Part shown: positions 27,460-36,298 of the stretch, one piece after another
Position numbering within the stretch: the first letter of the stretch is position 1
How the letters are laid out: each line of letters begins with the position of its first letter
Assembly (NCBI RefSeq): GCF_021531435.1
Contig: NZ_JAFBIS010000004.1
Location: forward strand, 93,846 to 157,845
Direction: 5' to 3'
DNA: 64,000 nt
Origin: Oscillibacter valericigenes
GTDB lineage: Bacteria > Bacillota > Clostridia > Oscillospirales > Oscillospiraceae
Translations under genes and position numbers: made by a program
Notes under the pieces: generated by a model
Databases searched by the model: none
Told to the model about the DNA's origin: nothing
What the model saw: the letters and a program-made list of their open reading frames with translations, nothing else

Positions 27460-27473
27460 GAAAGAGAGAACAG

Positions 27474-27782
27474 ATGAAACGAATCTTTGCGTGTCTGCTG
27501 GCGGCTGCGCTGCTGCTGGCCTGCGCCGGGTGCGGCGCGAAAAAGTCCGGGGAGAGCGGGGAGGAAAAAACGCTGACCGGCACCCTGGATGAGGTGAAGG
27601 ACTTCATGTTCGTAGTCACCGACGACAACGGCGACAGCTATGCCCTGACCTTTGAGGGCGGCGCGCCGGAGGGACTGGCGGAGCAGGAGGTGGGCGACCG
27701 GGTGACGGTGACGTACACCGGGGAACTGTCCGTGGTGGACGCCTTCACCGGACAGGTACTTTCTGTGAAAGCGGCGGAATAA
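27474..27782 (+). CDS. small lipoprotein of sigma operon
   Basis: 102-residue predicted lipoprotein. The signal peptide MKRIFACLLAAALLLAC has two possible lipidated cysteines: Cys17 after LLA, or Cys20 after CAG; the first fits the lipobox better. The mature domain (TGTLDEVKDFMFVVTDDNGD, YALTFEGGAPEGLAEQEVGD, VTVTYTGEL) looks like a small OB-like beta barrel seen in secreted Firmicute proteins. It follows the anti-sigma gene by 14 bases, so it is probably cotranscribed. Function unknown. Confidence 0.8.
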   Translation: MKRIFACLLAAALLLACAGCGAKKSGESGEEKTLTGTLDEVKDFMFVVTDDNGDSYALTFEGGAPEGLAEQEVGDRVTVTYTGELSVVDAFTGQVLSVKAAE

Positions 27783-27788
27783 AACCGA

Positions 27789-27820
27789 AGGCCCGGGGCA
27801 AAGCCCCGGGCCTCGTTTTA
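27789..27820 (+). terminator. terminator of the sigma operon
   Basis: GGCCCGGGGC and GCCCCGGGCC pair around AAA and are followed by TCGTTTTATCC, overlapping the 3' end of the convergent YifB gene. Confidence 0.85.
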
Positions 27821-29335
27821 TCCTTTTAAAATGTCGGTGTTGCGGTACTGGATGGCCTCCGCCAGATGCTGGGGGCCGATGCCCGCGTCGCCGTCCAGGT
27901 CCGCGATGGTCCGGGCCACCCGGAGGATGCGGTCGTGGGACCGGGCCGTCAGGCCCATGTGTTCAAAGGCGGTCTTCATCAGGGCGTCACAGGCCGCGTC
28001 CAGCGGACAGAAGGCGGCGATCTGCGCGGGGGTCATGTGGGCGTTGCAGACGGTGTCCGACCCGGCGAAGCGGGCGGACTGGATGACCCGGGCACCGTCC
28101 ACCCGCTTTTTCACGTCGGCGGAGGACTCCGGCGTTTCCCTGCGGCGCATGGCCTCGTATTCCACCGAGGGGACGTTCACATGGAGGTCGATGCGGTCCA
28201 GCAGGGGGCCGGAAATTTTCTCCACATACTTCTCAACTTCCCTGTCGGAGCAGGTACATTTCCCGGAGGGGTGGCCCCGCCATCCGCAGCGGCAGGGGTT
28301 CATGGCGCACACCAGCTGGAACCGGGCGGGCAGGTGCAGCGTGCCCCCGGCCCGGGCCACGGTGACTTCGCCGTCCTCCAGGGGCTGGCGCATGGCCTCC
28401 AGCACATCCCGGCGGAACTCCGGCAGCTCGTCCAGAAACAGCACGCCGTTGTGAGCCAGGGACATCTCCCCCGGCCGCATGGCGGGGCCGCCGCCCGCCA
28501 GGGCTGCTGCGGAGGCGGTGTGGTGGGGGCTGCGGAAGGGACGGCGGGTCAGCAGTGGGTGCCTGGGGTCCGCCAGCCCCGCCACGGACCAGATGCCGGA
28601 GACGGCCAGCGCCTCGCTCCGGGTCATGTCGGGGAGAATGGAGGGCAGCCGCTTTGCCAGCATGGACTTGCCCGCGCCGGGAGAGCCGATGAGCAGCAGG
28701 TTGTGGCCCCCCGCGGCGGCAATCTCCAGCGCCCGCTTCACGTTTTCCTGCCCCATGACATCCCGCAGGTCCGGGAGGGGACCGTCTTCCTCTCCCGGTT
28801 CCCAGGCCGGGGCGGGGGAGAGGGGCCGTTCCCCCTTCAGGTGGGCCACCAGGGCGTTGACGTCCGGGACGCCGTAGACCGTCAGGCCGCCCGACAGGGT
28901 GGCCTCGGCGGCGTTTTCGGCGGGGACGAACAGCTGGCGGATGCCCGCCTCCTTCGCGGCCATGGCCATGGGTAGCACGCCGGTGACGCCCCGCAGGGCG
29001 CCGGTCAGGGACAGCTCGCCGAGAAAGGCGGCGTCAGGCGGCAGCTTCGGCAGGTCACCGTTTGCCGCCAGGATGCCGACGAAGATGGGCAGGTCGTAGA
29101 CCGTGCCCGCTTTTTTCTGCCCGGCGGGGGCCAGGTTCACCGTGATGCGGCTGACGGGGAACTTGGCGCCGCAGTTTTTCACCGCCGCCCGGACCCGCTC
29201 CCGGGCCTCCCGCACGGCGGCGTCCGGCAGGCCCACCACGTCGAAGGCGGGGAGGCCGCCGGAGAGAAAGCACTCCGCGCTGACCTCGTAGCCGGAGATA
29301 CCGCTGAGGCCCAGAGAACGCACCGTCACTACCAT
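27818..29335 (-). CDS. YifB/ComM-family AAA+ ATPase
   Basis: 505-residue protein of the Mg-chelatase-like YifB family; the relative ComM is a hexameric branch-migration helicase in transformation. An N-terminal Lon-protease-like domain (AECFLSGGLPAFDVVGLPDAAV, PAGQKKAGTVYDLPI) is followed by the ATPase core: Walker A LIGSPGAGKSMLAKRLP, Walker B GVLFLDELPEF, sensor NPC in AMNPCRCGWRGH with a CxCG..C zinc-like cluster, and the C-terminal lid ARSHDRILRVARTIADL. ATG at 29335 (MVVTVRSLGLSGI) matches the usual family start; an upstream extension to 29512 has no family likeness. Confidence 0.93.
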   Translation of the reverse strand: MVVTVRSLGLSGISGYEVSAECFLSGGLPAFDVVGLPDAAVREARERVRAAVKNCGAKFPVSRITVNLAPAGQKKAGTVYDLPIFVGILAANGDLPKLPPDAAFLGELSLTGALRGVTGVLPMAMAAKEAGIRQLFVPAENAAEATLSGGLTVYGVPDVNALVAHLKGERPLSPAPAWEPGEEDGPLPDLRDVMGQENVKRALEIAAAGGHNLLLIGSPGAGKSMLAKRLPSILPDMTRSEALAVSGIWSVAGLADPRHPLLTRRPFRSPHHTASAAALAGGGPAMRPGEMSLAHNGVLFLDELPEFRRDVLEAMRQPLEDGEVTVARAGGTLHLPARFQLVCAMNPCRCGWRGHPSGKCTCSDREVEKYVEKISGPLLDRIDLHVNVPSVEYEAMRRRETPESSADVKKRVDGARVIQSARFAGSDTVCNAHMTPAQIAAFCPLDAACDALMKTAFEHMGLTARSHDRILRVARTIADLDGDAGIGPQHLAEAIQYRNTDILKG

Positions 29336-29520
29336 TTTTTCATGCCTCCCGCATATCGTGATACCGGCGGACAGGCCGCCGGATGTTGAACTCCAGGGAA
29401 AATATACCACATACAGGGGCAAAAAGAAAGCATTACCGGGAAAATGCCGAAAATCAAGAAACACTTTTGTCCCTTCCGCAGAAAAGAGGAAATTTTGTGC
29501 AAAAAATAACAAAGTACCCG

Positions 29521-29554
29521 TTTACAGCCGGAAAGGGAAGTGATATAATATCAC
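29521..29554 (+). promoter_or_regulatory. promoter and operator of the PFOR gene
   Basis: TTTACA (29521-29526), 17-base spacer, TATAAT (29544-29549). The -10 box is inside an inverted repeat GTGATA-TAA-TATCAC (29540-29554), which has the GTGA...TCAC form of CRP/FNR or Rex sites. The leader (about 90 bases) ends with a small hairpin and AGGAGG before the ATG. Confidence 0.7.
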
Positions 29555-29643
29555 CGCATGAAAATTTGGGGGAGAGAGCCCGAGTTTCGTGTTTTGGTAA
29601 GCTTGCTGCCGCGGGGCAGCGAATTTATAGGAGGTAAGAGTTT

Positions 29644-32600
29644 ATGGCAAGAAAGTTCAAGTCCATGGACGGTAACAACGCAGCCGCATATGTCAGCTAC
29701 GCGTTTACCGAAGTGGCGGGTATCTATCCGATCACCCCGTCCTCTCCCATGGCAGACTTGGTCGACCAGTGGTCTGCCGCTGGTCAGAAGAACATCTTCG
29801 GCACCACCGTCAAGGTGTGCGAAATGCAGTCTGAGGCAGGTGCTTCCGGTACCGTTCACGGCTCCCTGGCCGCCGGCGCGCTGACCACCACCTACACCGC
29901 CTCTCAGGGCCTGCTGCTGATGATCCCCAACATGTACAAGATCGCCGGCGAGCTGCTGCCCTGCGTGTTCCATGTTTCCGCCCGTACCGTTTCCACCCAC
30001 GCCCTGAACATCTTCGGCGATCACTCCGACGTCATGGCCTGCCGTCAGACCGGCTTCGCCATGCTGTGCGAGAACGATCCCCAGGAGATCATGGACCTGG
30101 CTCCCGTGGCTCATCTGGCCGCTATCGAGGGCCGCGTTCCCTTCATCAACTTCTTCGATGGTTTCCGTACCTCTCACGAGATCCAGAAGGTCGCCGTGTG
30201 GGATTACGAGGACCTGAAGGAGATGTGCGACATGGACGCTGTCGAGGCGTTCCGCAAGCACGCCCTGAATCCTGAGCGCCCCAACATGCGCGGCTCTCAC
30301 GAGAACGGCGATATCTTCTTCCAGCACCGCGAGGCCTGCAACCCCTACTACGAGGCTCTGCCCGCCGTGGTCGAGAAGTACATGGACAAGATCAATGCCA
30401 AGCTGGGCACTGATTACAAGCTGTTCAACTACTATGGCGCTCCCGACGCCGAGCGCGTCATCATCGCCATGGGCTCCATCTGCAACGTCGCTGAGGAGGT
30501 CATCGACTACATGACCGCTCAGGGCGAGAAGGTCGGCCTGGTGAAGGTCCACCTGTATCGTCCCTTCAAGGCGGACAAGCTGATCGAGGCCATCCCCGCC
30601 ACCTGCAAGTCCATCGCCGTGCTGGACCGCACCAAGGAGCCCGGCTCCCTGGGCGAGCCCCTGTACATGGATGTTGTCACCGCTCTGGCCAACGCCGGCA
30701 AGCACGACATCAAGGTCATCGGCGGCCGTTACGGTCTGGGCTCCAAGGATACGCCTCCCCGCAGCGTGTTCGCTGTCTTTGAGGAGCTCACCAAGGCCGA
30801 GCCCAAGCGTCAGTTCACCATCGGCATCGTGGACGACGTCACCAACCTCTCCCTGGAAGAGAAGCCCGCTCCCCTGGTCGCTCCTGCCGGCACCATCGCC
30901 TGCAAGTTCTGGGGTCTGGGCGGCGACGGCACCGTCGGCGCCAACAAGAACTCCATCAAGATCATCGGCGACCATACCGACAAGTATGTTCAGGCTTACT
31001 TCCAGTATGACTCCAAGAAGACCGGCGGCGTGACCATCAGCCACCTGCGCTTCGGTGACAAGCCCATCAAGTCTTCTTACTACATCAATAAGGCCGACTT
31101 CGTGGCCTGCCACGTGCCCGCCTACATCACCAAGGGCTTCCCCATCGTCCGCGACGTGAAGCCCGGCGGCGTGTTCCTGATCAACTGCCAGTGGGATGAC
31201 GCTGAACTGGCTGAGAAGCTGGACGCCGCTTCCAAGCGCTACATCGCCCAGAACAACATCCAGGTCTACACCATCAACGCCATCGACCTGGCCAAGGAGA
31301 TCGGCATGGGCAAGCGCACCAACACCATCCTGCAGTCCGCCTTCTTCTCCCTGGCGAAGGTCATGCCCGAGTCTGAGGCCATCCAGTACATGAAGGACGC
31401 CGCCACCCATTCTTACCTGAAGAAGGGCCAGGACGTCGTCGACATGAACCACAAGGCCATCGACGCCGGCGCCACCGCCTACAAGAAGTTCGAGGTTCCC
31501 GCCGACTGGGCTGACGCGAAGGATGTGGCCGAGGATGTGAAGCTGGCTGGCAAGCCCGAGCTGGTGGAGCAGGTCAAGACCATCCTGAACCCCGTTGGCA
31601 AGATGGACGGCGACAGCCTGCCCGTCTCCGCTTTCGTCAAGCACGTGGACGGCCAGTTCGAGCTGGGCGCCGCCGCTTACGAGAAGCGCGGCGTGGCCGT
31701 GTCTGTTCCCACCTGGGATTCCACCAAGTGCATCCAGTGCAACAACTGCGCTTATGTCTGCCCCCACGCCACCATCCGTCCCTACGCTCTGACTGAGGCC
31801 GAGGCCGCTGCTGCCCCCGCCGCCGCTAAGATCGTGGACGTCAAGGCCGGCAAGGGCAAGGGTGTTTACAAGTACACCATGGCCGTGTCTCCTCTGGACT
31901 GCATGGGCTGCGGCGTCTGCGTGGGTGTCTGCCCCGTGAACGCGCTGACCATGGTCGCCCAGGAGCAGGAGGCCGCCCAGCAAGATGTGTTCAACTACTG
32001 CGTGGCCGAGGTCGCCGAGAAGAAGGATATGCAGGATGACACCGTCAAGGGCAGCCAGTTCAAGCAGCCCATGCTGGAGTTCTCCGGCTCCTGCGCCGGC
32101 TGCGCCGAGACCAGCTATGCCCGCCTGATCACCCAGCTGTTCGGCGATCATATGTACATCTCCAACGCCACCGGCTGCTCCTCCATCTGGGGCGGTCCCG
32201 CCGCTACCTCTCCCTACTGCACCAACAAGGCCGGCCACGGCCCCGCTTGGTCCAACTCCCTGTTCGAGGATAACGCCGAGCACGGCCTGGGCATGTTCCT
32301 GGGTCAGCAGGCCATCCGCAACAGCCTGATCGACAAGCTGACCGCGCTGGAGGCTGACGACGCCACCCACGCTGAGGCCAAGGCTGCTATCCAGGCCTTC
32401 CTGGACACCAAGGACGACGGCGCCGCCAACGGCCCCGCTACCGAGGCTCTGATCGCTGTCCTGGAGAAGGGCGCCGCCGCTGGCTGCCCCACCTGCAAGG
32501 AAGTTCTGGCCAACAAGGAGTATCTGCGCAAGAAGTCCATGTGGATCTTCGGCGGCGACGGCTGGGCTTACGACATCGGCTTCGGCGGCGTGGATCACGT

Positions 32601-33180
32601 CCTGGCTTCCGGCAACGATGTGAACATCTTCGTCTTCGATACCGAGGTCTACTCCAACACCGGCGGACAGGCTTCCAAGGCCTCCAACATCGGCCAGGTC
32701 GCTCAGTTCGCGGCTGCCGGTAAGGAGATCAAGAAGAAGTCCCTGGCTGAGATCGCCATGAGCTACGGCTACATCTATGTGGCTCAGGTCGCCATGGGCG
32801 CCAACCCCGCTCAGACCCTGAAGGCCATCAAGGAGGCCGAGGCTTATCATGGTCCTTCCCTGATCATCGGCTACGCTCCCTGCGAGATGCACAGCATCAA
32901 GGGCGGCATGATGAACTGCCAGAAGGAAATGAAGAAGGCCGTCGAGTGCGGTTACTGGAACCTGTTCCGGTTCAACCCCGCTGCCGAGGGCGCCAAGTTC
33001 ACTCTGGATTCCAAGGAGCCCGCTGGCGGCTATCAGGAGTTCCTGATGAACGAGGCCCGTTACAGCCGTCTGACCCGCGAGTTCCCCGCCCGCGCCGACG
33101 TCCTGTTCGAGCGCAGCGAGAAGAGCGCCATGGAGCGGTACGAGCACCTGCTCAAGCTGAAGACCATGTACGAGGGCTGA
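29644..33180 (+). CDS. nifJ: pyruvate:ferredoxin (flavodoxin) oxidoreductase
   Basis: 1178-residue single-chain enzyme oxidising pyruvate + CoA to acetyl-CoA + CO2 with ferredoxin reduction; it is the central catabolic step in anaerobes. Domain order: domain I substrate-binding (ITPSSPMADLVDQW, YTASQGLLLMIPNMYK), CoA/domain II, gamma-like domain III (GLGGDGTVGANKNSIKIIGD), two [4Fe-4S] ferredoxin clusters (CIQCNNCAYVCPH, CMGCGVCVGVCP), then the TPP domain with proximal-cluster Cys (SCAGCAETSYARL, NATGCSSIWGG, GDGWAYDIGFGG). AGGAGG precedes the ATG. Codon choice differs from neighbours (many CGT, GCT, TCT), fitting very high expression. It also has a stretch-open antisense frame, which I treat as a composition effect. 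Confidence 0.98.
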   Translation: MARKFKSMDGNNAAAYVSYAFTEVAGIYPITPSSPMADLVDQWSAAGQKNIFGTTVKVCEMQSEAGASGTVHGSLAAGALTTTYTASQGLLLMIPNMYKIAGELLPCVFHVSARTVSTHALNIFGDHSDVMACRQTGFAMLCENDPQEIMDLAPVAHLAAIEGRVPFINFFDGFRTSHEIQKVAVWDYEDLKEMCDMDAVEAFRKHALNPERPNMRGSHENGDIFFQHREACNPYYEALPAVVEKYMDKINAKLGTDYKLFNYYGAPDAERVIIAMGSICNVAEEVIDYMTAQGEKVGLVKVHLYRPFKADKLIEAIPATCKSIAVLDRTKEPGSLGEPLYMDVVTALANAGKHDIKVIGGRYGLGSKDTPPRSVFAVFEELTKAEPKRQFTIGIVDDVTNLSLEEKPAPLVAPAGTIACKFWGLGGDGTVGANKNSIKIIGDHTDKYVQAYFQYDSKKTGGVTISHLRFGDKPIKSSYYINKADFVACHVPAYITKGFPIVRDVKPGGVFLINCQWDDAELAEKLDAASKRYIAQNNIQVYTINAIDLAKEIGMGKRTNTILQSAFFSLAKVMPESEAIQYMKDAATHSYLKKGQDVVDMNHKAIDAGATAYKKFEVPADWADAKDVAEDVKLAGKPELVEQVKTILNPVGKMDGDSLPVSAFVKHVDGQFELGAAAYEKRGVAVSVPTWDSTKCIQCNNCAYVCPHATIRPYALTEAEAAAAPAAAKIVDVKAGKGKGVYKYTMAVSPLDCMGCGVCVGVCPVNALTMVAQEQEAAQQDVFNYCVAEVAEKKDMQDDTVKGSQFKQPMLEFSGSCAGCAETSYARLITQLFGDHMYISNATGCSSIWGGPAATSPYCTNKAGHGPAWSNSLFEDNAEHGLGMFLGQQAIRNSLIDKLTALEADDATHAEAKAAIQAFLDTKDDGAANGPATEALIAVLEKGAAAGCPTCKEVLANKEYLRKKSMWIFGGDGWAYDIGFGGVDHVLASGNDVNIFVFDTEVYSNTGGQASKASNIGQVAQFAAAGKEIKKKSLAEIAMSYGYIYVAQVAMGANPAQTLKAIKEAEAYHGPSLIIGYAPCEMHSIKGGMMNCQKEMKKAVECGYWNLFRFNPAAEGAKFTLDSKEPAGGYQEFLMNEARYSRLTREFPARADVLFERSEKSAMERYEHLLKLKTMYEG

Positions 33181-33202
33181 TCCTGAAGTTCATACCCCCA
33201 AA

Positions 33203-33389
33203 GGCCACGGGAGAGATCCCGTGGCCTTCAGCTTGTCGAAAAACTTCTGTTTGGAGAAAAAGCGTTTCGTTTCGCAGGGGGAGTACGAGGGGGCGGGAGT
33301 CCCCTCGTATTGAATTGAATGTCTGCAAAAAGCCCATTGGACTTTTTCGACAGCCTGCAGGCCACGGGAGAGATCCCGTGGCCTTTTTT
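33203..33389. repeat. terminator duplicated around a small inverted-repeat element (locus B)
   Basis: GGCCACGGGAGATCCCGTGGCC-type hairpins (24 identical bases) stand at 33203-33226 and 33360-33383, 157 bases apart. The 133 bases between begin CAGCTTGTCGAAAAACT (33229) and end ACTTTTTCGACAGCCTG (33341-33357), imperfect inverted ends matching those of the element at 22.4 kb, although the internal sequence and the terminators differ. No gene is visible in it. The second hairpin, followed by TTTTTT, would be the working PFOR terminator; the first has only TT. Confidence 0.8.
33360..33389 (+). terminator. terminator after PFOR (second copy)
   Basis: GGCCACGGGA and TCCCGTGGCC pair around GAGA and are followed by TTTTTTG. 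Confidence 0.85.
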
Positions 33390-33531
33390 GCATATGATAA
33401 GAATGCGGTGAGACCGGCGGTTTCAAAATCTACAAAAATATTGGGGATTTCCCCGGAAGAATCTGTGAAAACACGACTGGACACCACGGATGGAAGGACT
33501 ATAATCAGGGATTTGAAAGAAGGAGATCCTT

Positions 33532-35526
33532 GTGAAACGTTCAGAAAAAGCCCCGGATACCGGGGCCCGGCGGGAATTCCGCGTCTTCCTGTATTTCGTC
33601 CTCCTCGCCCTTGCGGTGACGTTGATCGTGGAGGCTTTCAACCATAAAGCCTTCACCGACGGCCCGGCTTCGCTGCTGCGGTATCTGACCCGCTCGCCCA
33701 TGGCTTTTTTGACCAATGCCGCCATTTTGCTGACGGCGCTGGCTCCGGCCATGTTTTTGCGGCGCCGGGTGTTCTGGTGCGGCGTGGTGTCCATTCTCTG
33801 GCTGGCGGGAGGTGCCGCCAACGGTTTTATCCTCATCAACCGCATGACGCCTTTCACCGTGGCGGACCTGACGGTATTCAACACCGGCCTGGATACCCTG
33901 CCCAATTACCTCTCCAAGCCGTACCTTATTCTGCTGGGAGCGGGCGTGGCGCTGGCGGCCGTGGGCCTGGGGGTGTTGTTCTGGAAAGGCCCCCGGAACC
34001 GCCGGAGCGGACGCCGGAGGCTGCTGGCGGGCCTGGCGGCGGTGCTGGTCTCCGCCGGTGCCCTGGCCGGAAGCTGGGCCCTGGCCTTTCAGCTGGACCA
34101 GCTCTCCACCGTTTTTTCCAACCTGGCCTTTGCCTATGAGGATTACGGTTTCTCCTACTGCTTCTTCCAAACCTGGCTGAACCGGGGCATCCGGCGGCCC
34201 GCCGGGTACGACGCGGGAGAATTCGCCCGCATTCGGGAACTCATCGCAAAGGACGCCCGGGAGGCGGAGCCCCAGGAAGATGTGAATGTGGTCATGGTCC
34301 AGCTGGAGTCCTTTATCGACCCCAAGGAGATTCAGGGGCTGGTGATGTCCACGGACCCGGTGCCCAACTGGACGGCGCTGAAGGAGAACTGCTCCAGCGG
34401 CTATCTCACCATGCCGGTAGTGGGCGCGGGCACCGCCAACAGCGAATGCGAGGTGCTGACCGGCATGAGCACCCGCCTGTTCGGGCCCGGAGAGTATCCC
34501 TACCGGACCTGCCTGATGGATAAAACGGTGGAGAGCGTGGCCTATGACTTGAAGGAACACGGGTATGCCGCCCACGCCATTCACAACCACCGGGCGGCCT
34601 TTTACAGCCGGAACCGGGTCTATGCCGATCTGGGCTTTGACGATTTCACCGGGCTGGAATATATGCCCAAGGTGTCCGTGACCATGAAAAACTGGGCCAA
34701 GGACAGGGTGCTGACCTCCCAAATCGAAAAGGCGCTGGATACCACACCGGACGGACCGGACCTGGTGTTTACCGTGACCGTCCAGAGCCACGGGAAGTAT
34801 CCCAGGGAGCGGGTTTTGGAAGACCCGGCGGTGCGGGTCTTGACCTGCCCTGACGAAGAATACCGGTACGCCCTGGAATACTATGTGGACCAGGTGCGGC
34901 AGGTGGACCAGTTCATCGGAGAGCTGACGGAGATGCTCTCCCGGCGGCAGGAGCGGACGCTTCTGGTGCTCTACGGCGACCATCTGCCGGCCCTGGGCTT
35001 ACAGGGCAAGGATATGGCCTCCGGCAGCCTCTACAAGACGGAGTACGTCATCTGGGACAACTTCGGCCTCAAGCAGGAGGACGAAGACCTGTATGCCTAC
35101 CAGCTCTCCGCCGCCGCTTTGGGGCGCATCGGCGTCACCGACGGCGTGATGAACGCCTTCCACCAGTCCTGCCGGGAGGAGCCCTCCTACCGGAGAGATT
35201 TGAAGCTGCTGCAATACGACGTGCTGTACGGGAAAAACTACCTGTACGGCGGGCAAACGCCCTATCAGCCCACGGAGCTGCAGATGGGTATGGAGCCCAT
35301 CACCATCACCGGGCTGTGGGAGAAGGACGGCGCCTGGTATGCGGCGGGTGAGAATTTCAGCCCCTATTGCCAGGTGGTCCGGGACGGCAAACGGCTGGAG
35401 ACGGAATACCTCTCGCCTTACCTGCTGCGCCTGACAGAGGACCCGGAGACCACGGATGCCGGGGAACTGGGCATCCAGGTGGTGGATCAGCACAACGAGG
35501 TCCTCAGCGAGACGGGAACAGAATAA
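33532..35526 (+). CDS. LTA-synthase-like sulfatase-fold membrane enzyme
   Basis: 664-residue membrane protein: four or five N-terminal helices (about 20-190), then an extracellular sulfatase-fold domain like lipoteichoic acid synthase/phosphoglycerol transferase. Metal and nucleophile motifs: VVMVQLESFID, GAGTANSECEVLTGM (Thr nucleophile region), HNHRAAFYSRNRVYADLGF, VQSHGKYP, LYGDHLPALG. A further C-terminal beta-rich extension (about 570-664, e.g. ITGLWEKDGAWYAAGENFSP) lies beyond the catalytic domain. It likely transfers phosphoglycerol-type groups to a cell-envelope glycolipid or polymer. GTG start with AAGAAGGAGA upstream; candidate -10 TATAAT at 33500-33505. Confidence 0.88.
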   Translation: MKRSEKAPDTGARREFRVFLYFVLLALAVTLIVEAFNHKAFTDGPASLLRYLTRSPMAFLTNAAILLTALAPAMFLRRRVFWCGVVSILWLAGGAANGFILINRMTPFTVADLTVFNTGLDTLPNYLSKPYLILLGAGVALAAVGLGVLFWKGPRNRRSGRRRLLAGLAAVLVSAGALAGSWALAFQLDQLSTVFSNLAFAYEDYGFSYCFFQTWLNRGIRRPAGYDAGEFARIRELIAKDAREAEPQEDVNVVMVQLESFIDPKEIQGLVMSTDPVPNWTALKENCSSGYLTMPVVGAGTANSECEVLTGMSTRLFGPGEYPYRTCLMDKTVESVAYDLKEHGYAAHAIHNHRAAFYSRNRVYADLGFDDFTGLEYMPKVSVTMKNWAKDRVLTSQIEKALDTTPDGPDLVFTVTVQSHGKYPRERVLEDPAVRVLTCPDEEYRYALEYYVDQVRQVDQFIGELTEMLSRRQERTLLVLYGDHLPALGLQGKDMASGSLYKTEYVIWDNFGLKQEDEDLYAYQLSAAALGRIGVTDGVMNAFHQSCREEPSYRRDLKLLQYDVLYGKNYLYGGQTPYQPTELQMGMEPITITGLWEKDGAWYAAGENFSPYCQVVRDGKRLETEYLSPYLLRLTEDPETTDAGELGIQVVDQHNEVLSETGTE

Positions 35527-35558
35527 AAAAGAAGGACTGCGGCCGCAGTCCTTCTTTT
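35525..35558. terminator. bidirectional terminator
   Basis: GAAGGACTGCG and CGCAGTCCTTC pair, flanked by an A run and TTTTCC; shared by the LTA-synthase-like gene and the convergent gatD-like gene. Confidence 0.88.
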
Positions 35559-35560
35559 CC

Positions 35561-36295
35561 TTATTTTCCCTCGCTGCGAAGCTTCAACTGCTCCGCTGTG
35601 ATGGCCCAGCCATCCTCGGCCCAGTGGTCCGTGGGGCGCTCCGCCGGGAGGGATTCCCCCCGGCGGCGGTAGATGGCGTCCACCACCGCGTCCAGCATCC
35701 GGGGGTTTTTCACCAGCAGGGGGCCGGTGAGCTGGCTGGCGAACACGTTGTTCCGGTGGAAGCCCTCAGGGGTCTTTTCTCCCTCGTTGCCGAAGCCCAG
35801 GGACAGTTCCGTCAGCAGCGGCGTCTCCACGCCGGAAATGACGGAGCACTTGTTCATAAAGCCCACCACGGCCTCGGGATACAGGTCCGTATGGCCGTAG
35901 ACGTCCTCCACGAACCGCTTGGTACCCTGAGCGGCGGTAAAGTCCGCCAGGCCGATGCCGTCGTAGACCTTGCCGTCCGCGCCGGTGATGGTTTTACCCA
36001 GCAGCTCCATGGCGGTGCCCGCGAAGAGCATGGCCACGCCGCTTCCGGCAAGGGCTTTCACGGCCTCGCCGTACCGGGCAAAATCCTCCAGGGCGGCTTT
36101 CTGGGCGTGCTCCGTGCCGGCGCCCATGTAGAGGAAGTCGGCATCGGATAAATCGACTTCCTGACCGGGGAGGACGGGCGTCACTGTAACAGTGTTACCC
36201 ATCTGCTCCAGACGGCGTTTCAGCACGGACACGTTGGCGTAGCTCCCGTACAGGCTCATCAGGTCGGGATAGAAATGCAGAATTTTGATGTCCAT
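35561..36295 (-). CDS. GatD-like glutamine amidotransferase lacking catalytic residues
   Basis: 244-residue homologue of GatD, the glutaminase subunit that with MurT amidates the D-Glu of lipid II. The fold markers are clear (ILHFYPDLMSLYGSYANV, FLYMGAGTEHAQK, GIGLADF, SLGFGNEGEKTPEGF, GPLLVKNP). However, where GatD has ICGGYQFLG the protein reads FAGTAMELLG, with a GCG alanine codon for the nucleophile Cys, and TYLHGP reads SQLTGP, with Thr for the catalytic His. GFENHGG is also altered to GFMNKCS. It should not hydrolyse glutamine. It ends three bases from murT in the same operon, so it may be a structural or ammonia-channel partner, or an inactive relic. I withhold the symbol gatD. Confidence 0.85.
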   Translation of the reverse strand: MDIKILHFYPDLMSLYGSYANVSVLKRRLEQMGNTVTVTPVLPGQEVDLSDADFLYMGAGTEHAQKAALEDFARYGEAVKALAGSGVAMLFAGTAMELLGKTITGADGKVYDGIGLADFTAAQGTKRFVEDVYGHTDLYPEAVVGFMNKCSVISGVETPLLTELSLGFGNEGEKTPEGFHRNNVFASQLTGPLLVKNPRMLDAVVDAIYRRRGESLPAERPTDHWAEDGWAITAEQLKLRSEGK

Positions 36296-36298
36296 GGC

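Noticed and set aside
29551..33147. Antisense open frame of about 1,200 codons opposite the PFOR gene
   Set aside because: It arises from GC-rich codon use in the highly biased PFOR gene; the translation is low-complexity (Gly/Leu/His/Val) with no domain, and it lacks a ribosome site.
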